From Tolumonas lignilytica (lineage in GTDB: Bacteria > Pseudomonadota > Gammaproteobacteria > Enterobacterales > Aeromonadaceae): 64,000 nt of DNA. The position numbers and the translations under genes are program-made. The stretch spans positions 1,743,501 through 1,807,500 of the forward strand of contig NZ_AZUK01000001.1 in NCBI RefSeq assembly GCF_000527035.1. Direction: 5' to 3'. Positions 54,703 through 63,951 of this stretch are shown here, piece by piece. The notes below the pieces were generated by a model. The model ran no database searches, was not told where the DNA came from, and saw nothing but the letters and a program-made list of their open reading frames with translations. Within the stretch, counting starts at the first letter, position 1, and the number at the start of each line of letters is the position of its first letter.

Positions 54703-55236
54703 ATGAACAATATCCTGCTCGTTCCCGGTTTGTATGATAGCGGTCCGCAACATTGGCAGACGTTGTGGCATCAACACCACCCACATTGGTTGCGGATCGC
54801 ACAATCAGATTGGACAACACCAGATTTGCTGTGTTGGGCGGCTCCGGTGCTGGAATTATTGCAAAACAGTCAGACACCGCTGACTCTGGTAGCGCATTCG
54901 TTCGGTTGTCTGGCCAGTCTCTATGCTGCACGTCAAATGCCGGAAAAAGTGCATTCATTATTTTTGGTGGCGCCCGCAGACCCTGATCTATTGGGGGTAC
55001 AGGAAGCCCTGATTAATCATCCGACCCCGGTTGCCGGGCGTATTATTGCCAGCAGCAATGACCCTTGGATGCCACTGGATCGGGTTTGTTTCTGGAGTCA
55101 GCGTTGGGGATTACCATTGAGTTTATTAGGGCCTCTGCGTCATATTAACACTGAATCGGGGCATGGCGCATGGCCGGATGGGTTGGCGTTACTAAATTGG
55201 CATTGCCAGCTACAAGATAAAGCGGTAAACGGTTAA
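54703..55236 (+). CDS. RBBP9/YdeN-type alpha/beta serine hydrolase
   Basis: 177 residues from the chosen ATG; an ATG five codons upstream is also possible. Small one-domain hydrolase with NILLVPGLYDSGPQHW, nucleophile serine in VAHSFGCLAS, aspartate in SSNDPWMP and histidine in SGHGAWPDG. Substrate unknown. It lies between sbp and cysT inside a sulfate uptake cluster, so it may act on a sulfur ester or simply share expression. Confidence 0.88.
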   Translation: MNNILLVPGLYDSGPQHWQTLWHQHHPHWLRIAQSDWTTPDLLCWAAPVLELLQNSQTPLTLVAHSFGCLASLYAARQMPEKVHSLFLVAPADPDLLGVQEALINHPTPVAGRIIASSNDPWMPLDRVCFWSQRWGLPLSLLGPLRHINTESGHGAWPDGLALLNWHCQLQDKAVNG

Positions 55237-55268
55237 TCAGCCCGATTACGGCAATTTACAGCGTTTTG

Positions 55269-55299
55269 ATGGTGTGGCTGATCCAGATGGCCACACCAT
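55269..55299 (+). repeat. Inverted repeat after the hydrolase gene
   Basis: ATGGTGTGG and CCACACCAT, a perfect 9-bp dyad with a 13-base loop and no clean T run. Could be a weak terminator. Confidence 0.45.
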
Positions 55300-55340
55300 T
55301 GTCTGATTTCCTTTCTCCTCGTTATGCATGAAAAATTCCG

Positions 55341-55363
55341 CTATATCCAAAAAATGGATATAG
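55341..55363 (+). terminator. Hairpin and T-run upstream of cysT
   Basis: CTATATCCA and TGGATATAG pair around AAAAA; seven T follow five bases later. It may end the sbp-hydrolase transcript or act as an attenuator before cysTWA. Confidence 0.5.
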
Positions 55364-55455
55364 ATTGCTTTTTTTCTTATTTGTTTTACAACCCGACAGC
55401 CTGAAGAATACGCATAAAGCGATAGTGCATACGTCGCACTGTGAGGGAGTTATTC

Positions 55456-56292
55456 ATGCGTTTTCGATCTCGTTCGGTATTACCCGGCTTTGCTCCAACA
55501 CTGGGTTTCAGTCTGCTGTATCTGAGCCTAATGGTGTTGTTACCCTTGTCAGCCCTGGTGTTGTATAGCGTGACCAGACAGGACATGAGCCATTTCTGGG
55601 CTGTGGTCAGCAGTCCGCGGGTGGTGGCCTCTTATAAGCTGAGTTTTGGTGCCTCGGCTATTGCGGCATTACTGAATACGGTATTTGGCTCGGTGATTGC
55701 GTGGATTCTGGTGCGGTATCAGTTTTTCGGCAAACGCATCATGGATGCGCTGATCGATCTGCCATTTGCAATGCCGACAGCGGTATCTGGGATTGCATTA
55801 TCGGCCATCTATGCCGGAAATGGCTGGATAGGGAAATTGGTTGCCCCTTTCGGTATCAAACTGGCTTTTAACCCGGTAGGGGTAGTCATTGCGTTGATGT
55901 TTATCGGCTTGCCGTTTGTGGTGCGGACCATGCAGCCTGTGCTGAAAGAACATGAGCGCGAACTGGAAGAAGCGGCAGCCTGTCTGGGTGCCAGCCGTTG
56001 GACTACGTTTCGTCGGATTATTTTTCCTGCCATGGTTCCTGCGGCACTGACGGGTTTTGCGTTGGCATTTGCCAGAGCCGTCGGCGAGTACGGTTCGGTG
56101 ATATTCATTGCTGGTAATTTGCCGATGGTGTCTGAAATCGCGCCACTGATGATTATGAGTCATTTGGAAGAATACGATTATGCCGGCGCTGCAGCGATTG
56201 CGGCGGTGATGCTGACTGTATCGTTCACGCTGTTATTGTTGATTAATCAGTTACAAGCCTGGAGTTGGCAACGCCTGGGAGGATCCCGTTAA
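55456..56292 (+). CDS. cysT: Sulfate ABC transporter permease CysT
   Basis: 278 residues, about six membrane helices. The ATP-binding-protein docking loop is EEAAACLGASRWTTFRRIIFPA. N-terminus VLPGFAPTLGFSLLYLSLMVLLP is typical. ATG at 55456 has GAGGGAG upstream. Stop overlaps the cysW start (TAATG). Confidence 0.96.
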   Translation: MRFRSRSVLPGFAPTLGFSLLYLSLMVLLPLSALVLYSVTRQDMSHFWAVVSSPRVVASYKLSFGASAIAALLNTVFGSVIAWILVRYQFFGKRIMDALIDLPFAMPTAVSGIALSAIYAGNGWIGKLVAPFGIKLAFNPVGVVIALMFIGLPFVVRTMQPVLKEHERELEEAAACLGASRWTTFRRIIFPAMVPAALTGFALAFARAVGEYGSVIFIAGNLPMVSEIAPLMIMSHLEEYDYAGAAAIAAVMLTVSFTLLLLINQLQAWSWQRLGGSR

Positions 56293-57107
56293 TGAATACC
56301 ATTACCAATGAACCTCGTTGGGTCCGTTATTTACTGATTTTTCTGGGGGCGGGCTGGTTTATTGCACTGCTCCTGTTACCACTGGCCACCATTTTTATTC
56401 AGGCTTTCGCCAAAGGGATCGCATTCTACTGGCAGAGCCTAGTCGATACCGATGCACTGGCCGCGTTGCGCTTAACACTGTTTACCGTGATTTGCTCCGT
56501 GCCGATGAACATCCTGTTTGGTTTGACGGCTGCCTGGGCCATTGGACGCTTTCGCTTTCCCGGTCGTCAGATGCTGATCACCGTGATTGACTTGCCATTC
56601 TCTGTTTCACCAGTCATTGCTGGTCTGATGTTTGTCTTGTTGTTCGGTAATCATGGCTGGTTTGGGGAATGGCTGCAGGCGCATGATCTGAAAATTATCT
56701 TTAATACGCCGGGTATTATTATTGCCACCATGTTTATCACCGTGCCATTTGTCGTCCGCGAACTATTGCCACAAATGGAGGCGCGGGGCTCCGAAGAGGA
56801 AGAGGCGGCACAAGTTCTGGGAGCTAACGGTTGGCAGACATTCTGGCGCGTTACGCTGCCGGGAATTCGCTGGAGTTTGCTCTACGGCGTGATCCTGTGT
56901 ACGGCCCGTGCCGTCGGGGAATTTGGTGCGGTTTCCGTTGTCTCCGGTCACATTCGTGGTCAGACGAATACCCTGCCATTGCATATTGAAATTTTATATA
57001 ACGAATACCAGAGCAATGCAGCGTTTGCTGTGGCTTCGCTGCTGGCTTTGTTTGGTCTGTTTACCCTGTTGGCGGAAACTCTGCTAAACCGCCTGCGCCA
57101 TCGTTAA
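56292..57107 (+). CDS. cysW: Sulfate ABC transporter permease CysW
   Basis: 271 residues, second permease of the heterodimer. Docking loop EEAAQVLGANGWQTFWRVTLPG, and ARAVGEFGAVSVVSGHIRG near the end. The start overlaps the cysT stop, giving coupled translation; the open frame extends upstream inside cysT but is not used. Confidence 0.96.
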   Translation: MNTITNEPRWVRYLLIFLGAGWFIALLLLPLATIFIQAFAKGIAFYWQSLVDTDALAALRLTLFTVICSVPMNILFGLTAAWAIGRFRFPGRQMLITVIDLPFSVSPVIAGLMFVLLFGNHGWFGEWLQAHDLKIIFNTPGIIIATMFITVPFVVRELLPQMEARGSEEEEAAQVLGANGWQTFWRVTLPGIRWSLLYGVILCTARAVGEFGAVSVVSGHIRGQTNTLPLHIEILYNEYQSNAAFAVASLLALFGLFTLLAETLLNRLRHR

Positions 57108-57124
57108 TTGAGGAGATGTAAGTC

Positions 57125-58210
57125 ATGAGTATTCAGGTAGAGCATATCGAAAAACGCTTCAACCAGTTTGCCGCATTACATGACATCAACATCACCTTCC
57201 CAACTGGGGAGCTGGTGGCGCTGTTAGGTCCGTCCGGCTGTGGTAAAACCACGCTATTGCGTATTATTGCCGGTCTGGAACAAGCAGATAGCGGCCGTAT
57301 CTTACTGAATGGTACCGATGCCTCTGAGATGCATGTGCGGGATCGCAATGTGGGTTTCGTGTTCCAGCATTATGCGCTGTTCCGGCATATGACCATTTTT
57401 GAGAATGTTGCCTTTGGTTTGCGGGTAAAACCGCGCAAACTACGTCCGAGCGAAAATGAAATCCAGAAAAAGGTAAAAAGTCTGCTGGATCTGGTGCAGT
57501 TAGGGCATGTGGCCGATCGCTATCCGACACAACTGTCCGGTGGTCAGCGGCAGCGAGTAGCACTGGCACGTGCACTGGCGGTTGAACCACAGGTTCTGTT
57601 GTTGGATGAACCATTCGGGGCATTGGACGCGCAAGTCCGTAAAGAGTTGCGTCGTTGGTTGCGTCGTCTGCACGATGAATTGCATGTGACCAGTCTGTTC
57701 GTCACACACGATCAGGAAGAAGCGCTGGAAGTGGCCGATCGCGTGGTATTGATGAATGCCGGTCGTATCGAGCAGTTTGCAACGCCACAAGAAGTTTATG
57801 AGCAACCTGCAACCGAATTTGTGCATCGTTTCCTGGGTACAGTCAACCTGTTCCATGGTCATCTGCAGAGTGGTCAGTTTGATATTTCAGGGTCGACACT
57901 GACCAATAATGTTTCTGGTGATACCCGCACTGACGCGAATACAATAGCCTATGTTCGTCCGCATGAGCTGGATTTGCTGCCAGCTCATATTCCACAAGGC
58001 ATTCCTGCCACCGTTGTGCGTATTTTGCCTTTTGGTGCCGCCTATCGGGTAGAAGTGACCGCCAATAATGGGGTCGCGCGCACCTTGATCGAAGTGGATG
58101 TGCCGCGGGAACGCGTTGCTGTGTTACAGTTATTACCCGGACAATCTGTAAGGCTGGTCGCTCGCCAAGCGCAACTGTATCAGCCCGAAACAAAGGAACA
58201 TGTGGCTTGA
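57125..58210 (+). CDS. cysA: Sulfate ABC transporter ATP-binding protein CysA
   Basis: 361 residues. Walker [16 protein letters not shown], signature [16 protein letters not shown], Walker [17 protein letters not shown], switch histidine [11 protein letters not shown], then a TOBE-like C-terminal domain (about 240-350). It powers sulfate/thiosulfate import through CysT/CysW. Its stop overlaps the TTG start of the next gene. Confidence 0.97.
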   Translation: MSIQVEHIEKRFNQFAALHDINITFPTGELVALLGPSGCGKTTLLRIIAGLEQADSGRILLNGTDASEMHVRDRNVGFVFQHYALFRHMTIFENVAFGLRVKPRKLRPSENEIQKKVKSLLDLVQLGHVADRYPTQLSGGQRQRVALARALAVEPQVLLLDEPFGALDAQVRKELRRWLRRLHDELHVTSLFVTHDQEEALEVADRVVLMNAGRIEQFATPQEVYEQPATEFVHRFLGTVNLFHGHLQSGQFDISGSTLTNNVSGDTRTDANTIAYVRPHELDLLPAHIPQGIPATVVRILPFGAAYRVEVTANNGVARTLIEVDVPRERVAVLQLLPGQSVRLVARQAQLYQPETKEHVA

Positions 58211-59163
58211 ATTTCCAACAGCTCAAGATCATTCGCGAAGCAGCCCGCTGCCATTTCAATCTGACGGAAGTGGCCAATACCCTCTATACCTCGCAATCTG
58301 GCGTCAGCCGCCATATTAAGGAATTGGAAGATGAGCTCGGTGTCGAGCTTTTCATCCGGCGAGGTAAGCGACTGCTGGGAATGACTGAGCCGGGAAAAGC
58401 CCTGTTGACCATGGCTGAGCGGATCCTGACGGAGGCGAACAATATTCGGCGGTTGGCCGATAATTTTGCCAACAGTGATCGTGGGCGTCTGCATGTGGCA
58501 ACAACACATACCCAGGCCCGCTACGCCTTGCCGGGCATCATCAAAGAATTTCGCACGCAATATCCGCAAGTGCAGTTGGTGCTGCATCAGGGCAGTCCGA
58601 GTGAAATAGTGTCGATGTTACTCAGTGGTGAAACCGATATTGGGCTGACCAGTGAGTTGATGGCTGACTATGACGAAATTGCGGCCTTTCCGTATTACAG
58701 TTGGCACCATGCCGTACTGGTGCCGCGTGGCCATCCATTGACGGAGTTACCGCAGGTCTCGTTAGAGGATTTGAGCGCCTGGCCATTGATTACCTATCAG
58801 AGTGGATTAACCGGGCGCACAAAAATTGATGCCGCGTTTGCGATGGCAGGCATTGATCCTGATATTGTATTGAGTGCTCAAGACTCGGATGTGATCAAAA
58901 CCTATGTTGAATTAGGGCTGGGTGTCGGGATTTTAGCCGATATGGCGATCGACTCGGTGAAAGACAGTAATCTGGTGCGTCTGAATGCAGAACATCTGTT
59001 TCCGGCCAATACCGCCTGGTTTGGTTTGAAAAAAGGCAAGCTGCAACCGAACTTTGCGTGGCGGTTCTTGCAGATTTGCAATCCATCCCTGGCGATTAGC
59101 GATATTCAGGCGCAAGTCTTTGCAACGGGTGAGCTGCAGACGTCTCTGCATTATGAGATTTGA
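58207..59163 (+). CDS. cysB: CysB-type LysR regulator
   Basis: 318 residues. N-terminal HTH ([44 protein letters not shown]) and the effector domain with [33 protein letters not shown] and [17 protein letters not shown], all CysB/Cbl signatures. It should activate sulfur assimilation genes under control of acetylserine-like effectors. Start is an unusual TTG overlapping the cysA stop (TTGA); the homologous N-terminus begins exactly there. Could be Cbl rather than CysB. Confidence 0.92.
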   Translation: MNFQQLKIIREAARCHFNLTEVANTLYTSQSGVSRHIKELEDELGVELFIRRGKRLLGMTEPGKALLTMAERILTEANNIRRLADNFANSDRGRLHVATTHTQARYALPGIIKEFRTQYPQVQLVLHQGSPSEIVSMLLSGETDIGLTSELMADYDEIAAFPYYSWHHAVLVPRGHPLTELPQVSLEDLSAWPLITYQSGLTGRTKIDAAFAMAGIDPDIVLSAQDSDVIKTYVELGLGVGILADMAIDSVKDSNLVRLNAEHLFPANTAWFGLKKGKLQPNFAWRFLQICNPSLAISDIQAQVFATGELQTSLHYEI

Positions 59164-59173
59164 GCGAGTTTAA

Positions 59174-59422
59174 CTAGTTCAGCCCTTTACGGATCAGATA
59201 ACGGTAGGGGGGCTGTTGTGTTTCGCTGGCTAACAGCGTGTGATCCATAAAACGGCAGAAGCTGGGAATATCCCGTACTGTAGCCGGATCATCGGCAATC
59301 ACCAGCAAGATTTCACCATCTTGCATCAGGCGTACTGTTTTACGCACCATCATGACGGGTTCAGGGCAACGCAAACCACTCGCGTCCAGAGTCTGATGAA
59401 TGTTATCCGCTGAAAAGGTCAT
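59174..59422 (-). CDS. tusA: Sulfur carrier protein TusA
   Basis: 82 residues with the family motif [17 protein letters not shown], whose cysteine carries persulfide sulfur. In relatives TusA passes sulfur from IscS toward tRNA 2-thiouridine synthesis. Convergent with the CysB-type gene, gap 10 bases. Confidence 0.96.
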   Translation of the reverse strand: MTFSADNIHQTLDASGLRCPEPVMMVRKTVRLMQDGEILLVIADDPATVRDIPSFCRFMDHTLLASETQQPPYRYLIRKGLN

Positions 59423-59461
59423 GTTTGCGCTCCTGAATCTACAACTGTGTAGAGCATAACA

Positions 59462-60715
59462 TTAACGTTGCGCGGAAAGTATAGCGCGTGCCAACTGGTG
59501 AGCAGCCTGCTTCGCGTTACCTTTAGGATCGTTAAAATAACTGACCAGTACATCCCCAATGGCTTGTTTGACATTGCTGGAATTTGCCATGCCTTCAGCC
59601 ATGCTGGGCACCAACTGTTGCTGATCTATGGCCAACTGCAACTGTTGTGCTGAATTCTGTGCACATTGGTCAAAATCAGTTAATGTCTGATTTCGTAAAA
59701 CAGGAATAGAACCTTTTACCCGATTAAAGGCATGTTGAAAGTCAGATGTCATGATCATATTGACCAACTGCAACTGGGCTTGTTGCTTGGATGGGCTTTG
59801 TACATTGAACATGGCAAAAGAATCTAAATTATAACTGAATTTACCAGCTGTTCCGGGGGCGGGCAGACATAAGATATCTTTTCCGGGAACCACACTGGCA
59901 GCGGTCAGCTCACCTTTTACCCAATCGCCCATCAATTGCATGGCAGCGGAACCCTCAATTAACATATGCGTGGCCTGGTTCCATTTGGTATCACCATAGT
60001 CGTCAGCGATGTAATCCCGCAATTGATGAAATAACTCCAGCTGATGCTCCATCGTTTCACTCTGCAGAGCCGTTTGATCTAAACGGATGAATGCGCGACG
60101 ATAAAAATCGCTGCCACCTTCACCGAGCACAATCGCTTCAAACAGAATACTAAGCTGCCATTGATCATCACCAATAGCGAGAGGGGTGATCCCTTCCTGC
60201 TTCAGGCGTTTGGCAATAGTTAATAGCTGAGGCCAGCTTTCAGGGGGGGAAAGATGATAGCGTTTCAATACTTTGGGATTGACCCATAACCAGTTAACCC
60301 GGTGAATACCGATAGGTACGGCAACATAATGACCTTTGTATTGCACGCTGTGTTGTACAAATTCGGGTAATACGTTATCCCAGTTACCGAGTCTTGCGGC
60401 TTCATCCAGATTACGCAAAAAACCCAATCCAGCCCATTCCTGCAATTCACTGCCTTTAAGGTGTGCCGCTTCCGGCGGTGTACCTGATAATGCCCGGCTT
60501 TTCAGCACCGTCATGGCCGATTGACCACCGCCGCCAGAAATTGCCGAGTCCTGCCATTCGTTGCCAAGGGCCTGCCAATAGCTGCGAAAGACATCAGCGG
60601 CTTTAGCTTCACCACCGGCTGTCCACCAGTGCAAAACTTCAACGGATGATGCCATAGCAGAAACAGAAACCAGTGATAGCATCAAACTGGAAACAAGATA
60701 TGAACGGAGGGTCAT
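59462..60715 (-). CDS. Periplasmic sugar-binding protein (ABC type), orphan
   Basis: 417 residues with a signal peptide ending SAMA (about residue 22). VEVLHWWTAGGEAKAADVFRSYW and GGGGQSAMTVLKSRALSG are typical of family 1 sugar-binding proteins of the glucose/mannose type. No permease or ATPase gene accompanies it. It is the third gene of a response regulator-histidine kinase-binding protein operon, starting 2 bases after the kinase stop with AAGGA upstream. It may feed a signal to the kinase instead of a transporter. Confidence 0.9.
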   Translation of the reverse strand: MTLRSYLVSSLMLSLVSVSAMASSVEVLHWWTAGGEAKAADVFRSYWQALGNEWQDSAISGGGGQSAMTVLKSRALSGTPPEAAHLKGSELQEWAGLGFLRNLDEAARLGNWDNVLPEFVQHSVQYKGHYVAVPIGIHRVNWLWVNPKVLKRYHLSPPESWPQLLTIAKRLKQEGITPLAIGDDQWQLSILFEAIVLGEGGSDFYRRAFIRLDQTALQSETMEHQLELFHQLRDYIADDYGDTKWNQATHMLIEGSAAMQLMGDWVKGELTAASVVPGKDILCLPAPGTAGKFSYNLDSFAMFNVQSPSKQQAQLQLVNMIMTSDFQHAFNRVKGSIPVLRNQTLTDFDQCAQNSAQQLQLAIDQQQLVPSMAEGMANSSNVKQAIGDVLVSYFNDPKGNAKQAAHQLARAILSAQR

Positions 60716-60717
60716 TA

Positions 60718-62190
60718 TCAATTCCTTGGCAGGGCAAGAATAGCCTGTAAACCACCGTGAGGCCGGTTTTCCAACACTAAATCGCCACCGTGGGCTCGTG
60801 CAATACTGCGCGCAATACCTAAACCAAGGCCATTACCGCTGCTATCCTGCGCCAGCCGGTAATAAGGTTCAAATACCTTTTCCAGCTGTTGTTCAGGTAA
60901 GCCAGGACCTTCATCGATGACGTAGAGATATAGCATGTTGGTTTTGCTGTTTTTTTCCAAATCATCCATCACAATCACGCGAGCTTGATCACCATATTTA
61001 ATCGCATTGTCAATCAAATTGGCGATACAGCGTTTGAGCGCTAGCGGTTTTCCTCGGTATAAATATTTGCAATGACCCTCAATCGTTAAGTGTTGCTCCA
61101 GTAAGTTATAGTCTTCTGCCATACCGGCCAGCAACACATTAATATCAATAGCCTCAATGTTTTCATGGATATGAGTGTCTTTTACGGTCTGCAATGCACC
61201 TTTAACCATCATTTCCAGGTCATCGAGATCTTTGTTGAATTTGGCAATCTGAGAATCATCATCCAACAACTCAACCCGTAACCGTAAGCGGGTGATAGGC
61301 GTCTTAAGATCATGGGAAATTGAGCTGAATAGTTTTTCCCGATCGCTGATATAACGACGGATCCGCTGTTGCATGATATTGATGGCACGTGTTACGGCGA
61401 CAACTTCACTGGCTCCCGCTTCGGGTAACGGGGGTTGGTCGATATCCTTACCCAAACTGACGGCTGCGGCAGCCAGGTGGCGCAAGGGACGGGTTTGCCA
61501 GCGAACTAAAGCAAAAGTAAACGGAAATAAAATGATGGTCAGTAAGATGATAAAACGGAACTGATGCGGAGAAACCACATTTTCATCCAGCGACATATAA
61601 GGTGCCGGAAGTAACGCGGCCAGATATAACCATTCGCCATTATCTAACTGGATCTGCGTCACCAGAATAGGCGGATTGATAGGCTCCATGAGTAAGGTAT
61701 AACGCGACCAAGAAGGTGGAATGTCGGAGAGCAACGTTTGGTTGTCAAACACGTGCAGATCAGCGGGATAAGAAAAATCAGCCTTAATCTGCATACTTTG
61801 CCCGAGTTTATGCAACAGAGTTTGATTGACTTCTTTCAATACCAACTGTTTTTTGAAGCTGTTGGGAATCGCATTGAGCTTGATCTCTTGTTTATTTAAG
61901 GAAACAAAAAATCGGCTCCCTCCCATATTACGCAGTTGATCCAAAGCGATTGGGCGGTACTGTAATGGTAACGATTTAAAAAAGCTGACCGTGGCTGCAG
62001 CGGAATTAGCGAGATCTCGTGTGGCAGCCAACATGCCATCCAGTTCGCGCTTTTCCAGTTGCTGCATCCAGATACCAGAAATAAGGCTTTGTGCCAGAAC
62101 AATGGCGAGTAGCAGTAACAATAACATCCGCGACAATAACGAGCGCGGATAAAATAACAGGAAAAAACGACTAACGCGGTTAATCTTCAT
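60718..62190 (-). CDS. Sensor histidine kinase
   Basis: 490 residues. TM1 about 20-40, a periplasmic domain of about 180 residues, TM2 about 218-240, HAMP, then HisKA with the phosphorylated His in FSSISHDLKTPITRLRL and an ATPase domain with LIDNAIKYG, VIDEGPGLP and GNGLGLGIARSIARAHGG. The start overlaps the regulator stop by 11 bases. Resembles kinases of the GtrS/glucose-sensing type by gene neighbourhood. Start codon choice is uncertain between 62190 and 62205. Confidence 0.95.
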   Translation of the reverse strand: MKINRVSRFFLLFYPRSLLSRMLLLLLLAIVLAQSLISGIWMQQLEKRELDGMLAATRDLANSAAATVSFFKSLPLQYRPIALDQLRNMGGSRFFVSLNKQEIKLNAIPNSFKKQLVLKEVNQTLLHKLGQSMQIKADFSYPADLHVFDNQTLLSDIPPSWSRYTLLMEPINPPILVTQIQLDNGEWLYLAALLPAPYMSLDENVVSPHQFRFIILLTIILFPFTFALVRWQTRPLRHLAAAAVSLGKDIDQPPLPEAGASEVVAVTRAINIMQQRIRRYISDREKLFSSISHDLKTPITRLRLRVELLDDDSQIAKFNKDLDDLEMMVKGALQTVKDTHIHENIEAIDINVLLAGMAEDYNLLEQHLTIEGHCKYLYRGKPLALKRCIANLIDNAIKYGDQARVIVMDDLEKNSKTNMLYLYVIDEGPGLPEQQLEKVFEPYYRLAQDSSGNGLGLGIARSIARAHGGDLVLENRPHGGLQAILALPRN

Positions 62191-62902
62191 GCTCAACATC
62201 AGCAATCAGCATATAACCACTCCCACGAATCGTTTTAATGATGCGGGGGCCTTTACCGTTATCGCCCAGTTTTTGTCGTAAACGGCTAATCTGAACATCA
62301 ATGCCACGTTCCATGGGGAGGGATTCACGGCCCCGGGTCGCATCGCTGATCATGTCGCGATCTAAAATCTGCCCTGGATGCTGTAAAAACAGATGTAGCA
62401 GGATGAAATCACTCCCCGTTAAATCGATACCTGAACCATCCTCATAGGTGAGCAATTGTGTTCTGGTATCAAGCGTCCATCCGGCAAATTTCAACTTGCG
62501 GCCAGAAACCACTTCTTTTTCGGGCTGACGGAATTCGGCGCGACGTAATAACGCCTTGATTCGAGCCATCAACTCCCGAGGGCTAAAAGGCTTCGCAATA
62601 TAATCATCAGCACCGAGTTCCAGACCAATCACGCGATCTGCTTCATCAGATGCGGCGGTCAGCATAATAATTGGAACCTGAGATTTGCGTCGGATCTGTT
62701 GGCAAAGGCTAAACCCATCATCACCAGGCATCATGATATCCAGAATAATGAGCTCGGGTGTTGATTGCGCCAGTTGCTGATACATTTCAACACCATCACA
62801 AGCAGTTAAGACATCAAACCCAGCCCGGGTCAGATATTCTTTTAACAACTCCCTGATCTCCTGATCATCATCTACTATCAGAATTGGTTTGCCTTTTGCC
62901 AT
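62180..62902 (-). CDS. OmpR-family response regulator
   Basis: 240 residues. Receiver domain with acidic DDD at 11-13 and phosphoacceptor Asp55 in LIILDIMMPGDDG, Lys in YIAKPFSPREL, and a C-terminal winged helix (DVQISRLRQKLGDNG, TIRGSGYML). First gene of the operon with its kinase and a sugar-binding protein. ATG at 62902 has GAAGG upstream. Confidence 0.96.
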   Translation of the reverse strand: MAKGKPILIVDDDQEIRELLKEYLTRAGFDVLTACDGVEMYQQLAQSTPELIILDIMMPGDDGFSLCQQIRRKSQVPIIMLTAASDEADRVIGLELGADDYIAKPFSPRELMARIKALLRRAEFRQPEKEVVSGRKLKFAGWTLDTRTQLLTYEDGSGIDLTGSDFILLHLFLQHPGQILDRDMISDATRGRESLPMERGIDVQISRLRQKLGDNGKGPRIIKTIRGSGYMLIADVEHED

Positions 62903-63111
62903 GAATAACCTTCGTATCAACTAACGATGCAAGGATTGAACACATTATGTTGCAAAAAAGCAAGGAAACGCCAAAGAAGGTAGGGATAAATTGCCATTTG
63001 TATCTGTAACCGGTTCCAAATCGAACTGATTATTGCAAACATGACAAAATAGAAAAATTTCTGATATGAATTAGCTATAACTGAAAAGAACATTGCTGGG
63101 TGACCCAATAG

Positions 63112-63636
63112 ATGACAAAACGAATACTGGTGCTCTATTCAACAAGAGAAGGGCAAACACGTAAAATAATAGAGGCTATATTAAATGCAGCTCCAGAATG
63201 GCAAGCCGAAGTCTATGACTTACATACTCAGCCCGTCGTAGAGCTTGCATCCTATGACAAAATACTGATTGCAGCTTCGATCCGCTATGGGCATTTCCAT
63301 CCCAGTCTTAATCAATTTATTAAGCAACACCACATGGCATTAAAAGAAAAAGAGGCGGCTTTCGTTGCTGTTAACCTTGTCGCAAGAAAACCAGAAAAAA
63401 ACACACCAGAAACCAACCTCTATACACGCAAATGGTTGCAACAATCACCATGGACACCACAGCATGTTGCAGTGTTCGCGGGGGCACTACGTTACTCGCG
63501 TTATAACTGGTGGCAGAAACGAATTATTCAATTCATTATGTGGATAACCGGCGGCAGTACAGATACAACCCATGATATTGAGTTCACAAATTGGGCAAAC
63601 GTGCAAAAATTCGCCGAACAACTACTAAAATCATAA
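63112..63636 (+). CDS. hemG: Protoporphyrinogen IX dehydrogenase HemG
   Basis: 174-residue flavodoxin-like protein. FMN loop LVLYSTREGQTRKI at the N-terminus, SIRYGHFHPSLNQF, and the C-terminal IMWITGGSTDTTHDIEFTNW are HemG signatures. It oxidises protoporphyrinogen IX in haem synthesis, linked to the respiratory chain. It lies directly upstream of an rRNA operon, as hemG-rrnA does in E. coli. Confidence 0.96.
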   Translation: MTKRILVLYSTREGQTRKIIEAILNAAPEWQAEVYDLHTQPVVELASYDKILIAASIRYGHFHPSLNQFIKQHHMALKEKEAAFVAVNLVARKPEKNTPETNLYTRKWLQQSPWTPQHVAVFAGALRYSRYNWWQKRIIQFIMWITGGSTDTTHDIEFTNWANVQKFAEQLLKS

Positions 63637-63951
63637 AAACATCAAAAAAGCGCTTGCCTAAAAAGAACGGGCCCCTATAATGCGGCCCCACTGAGACGGC
63701 AGACGCCGCAACGAGTTGAGATTCAGCACGTTAACTCAGTAAAGATTCAAGTTGCCAAGCCGTTTGTGATAAACGCCGCTTGACAACGAAGAGGGAAAGC
63801 GTATGATTCGCCTCCCTGGCCTAACAGCCACGCTCTTTAACAACATATCAAGCAATCTGTGTGGGCACTTGCGTAGATTGATTAGATTGAAAAAATTTAA
63901 TCAATGATACGAAGTGTCTGTAAAGACAAGTCATTCATTGAGCCAAAACTT
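63637..63951 (+). promoter_or_regulatory. rRNA operon promoter and leader
   Basis: Promoter: -35 TTGCCT at 63654-63659, 16-base spacer, perfect -10 TATAAT at 63676-63681, an A-rich upstream stretch that could be an UP element, and a GC-rich discriminator GCGGCCCC typical of stringent control. The leader contains a small hairpin TGGC-CTAACA-GCCA (63817-63830), boxA CGCTCTTTAACA at 63831-63842, and the common leader stretch AATCTGTGTGGGCAC. No gene in this interval. Confidence 0.88.

Noticed and set aside
63682..63951. tRNA gene or second promoter in the rRNA leader
   Set aside because: No cloverleaf could be drawn, and the only additional -35-like TTGAGA has no good -10 partner.
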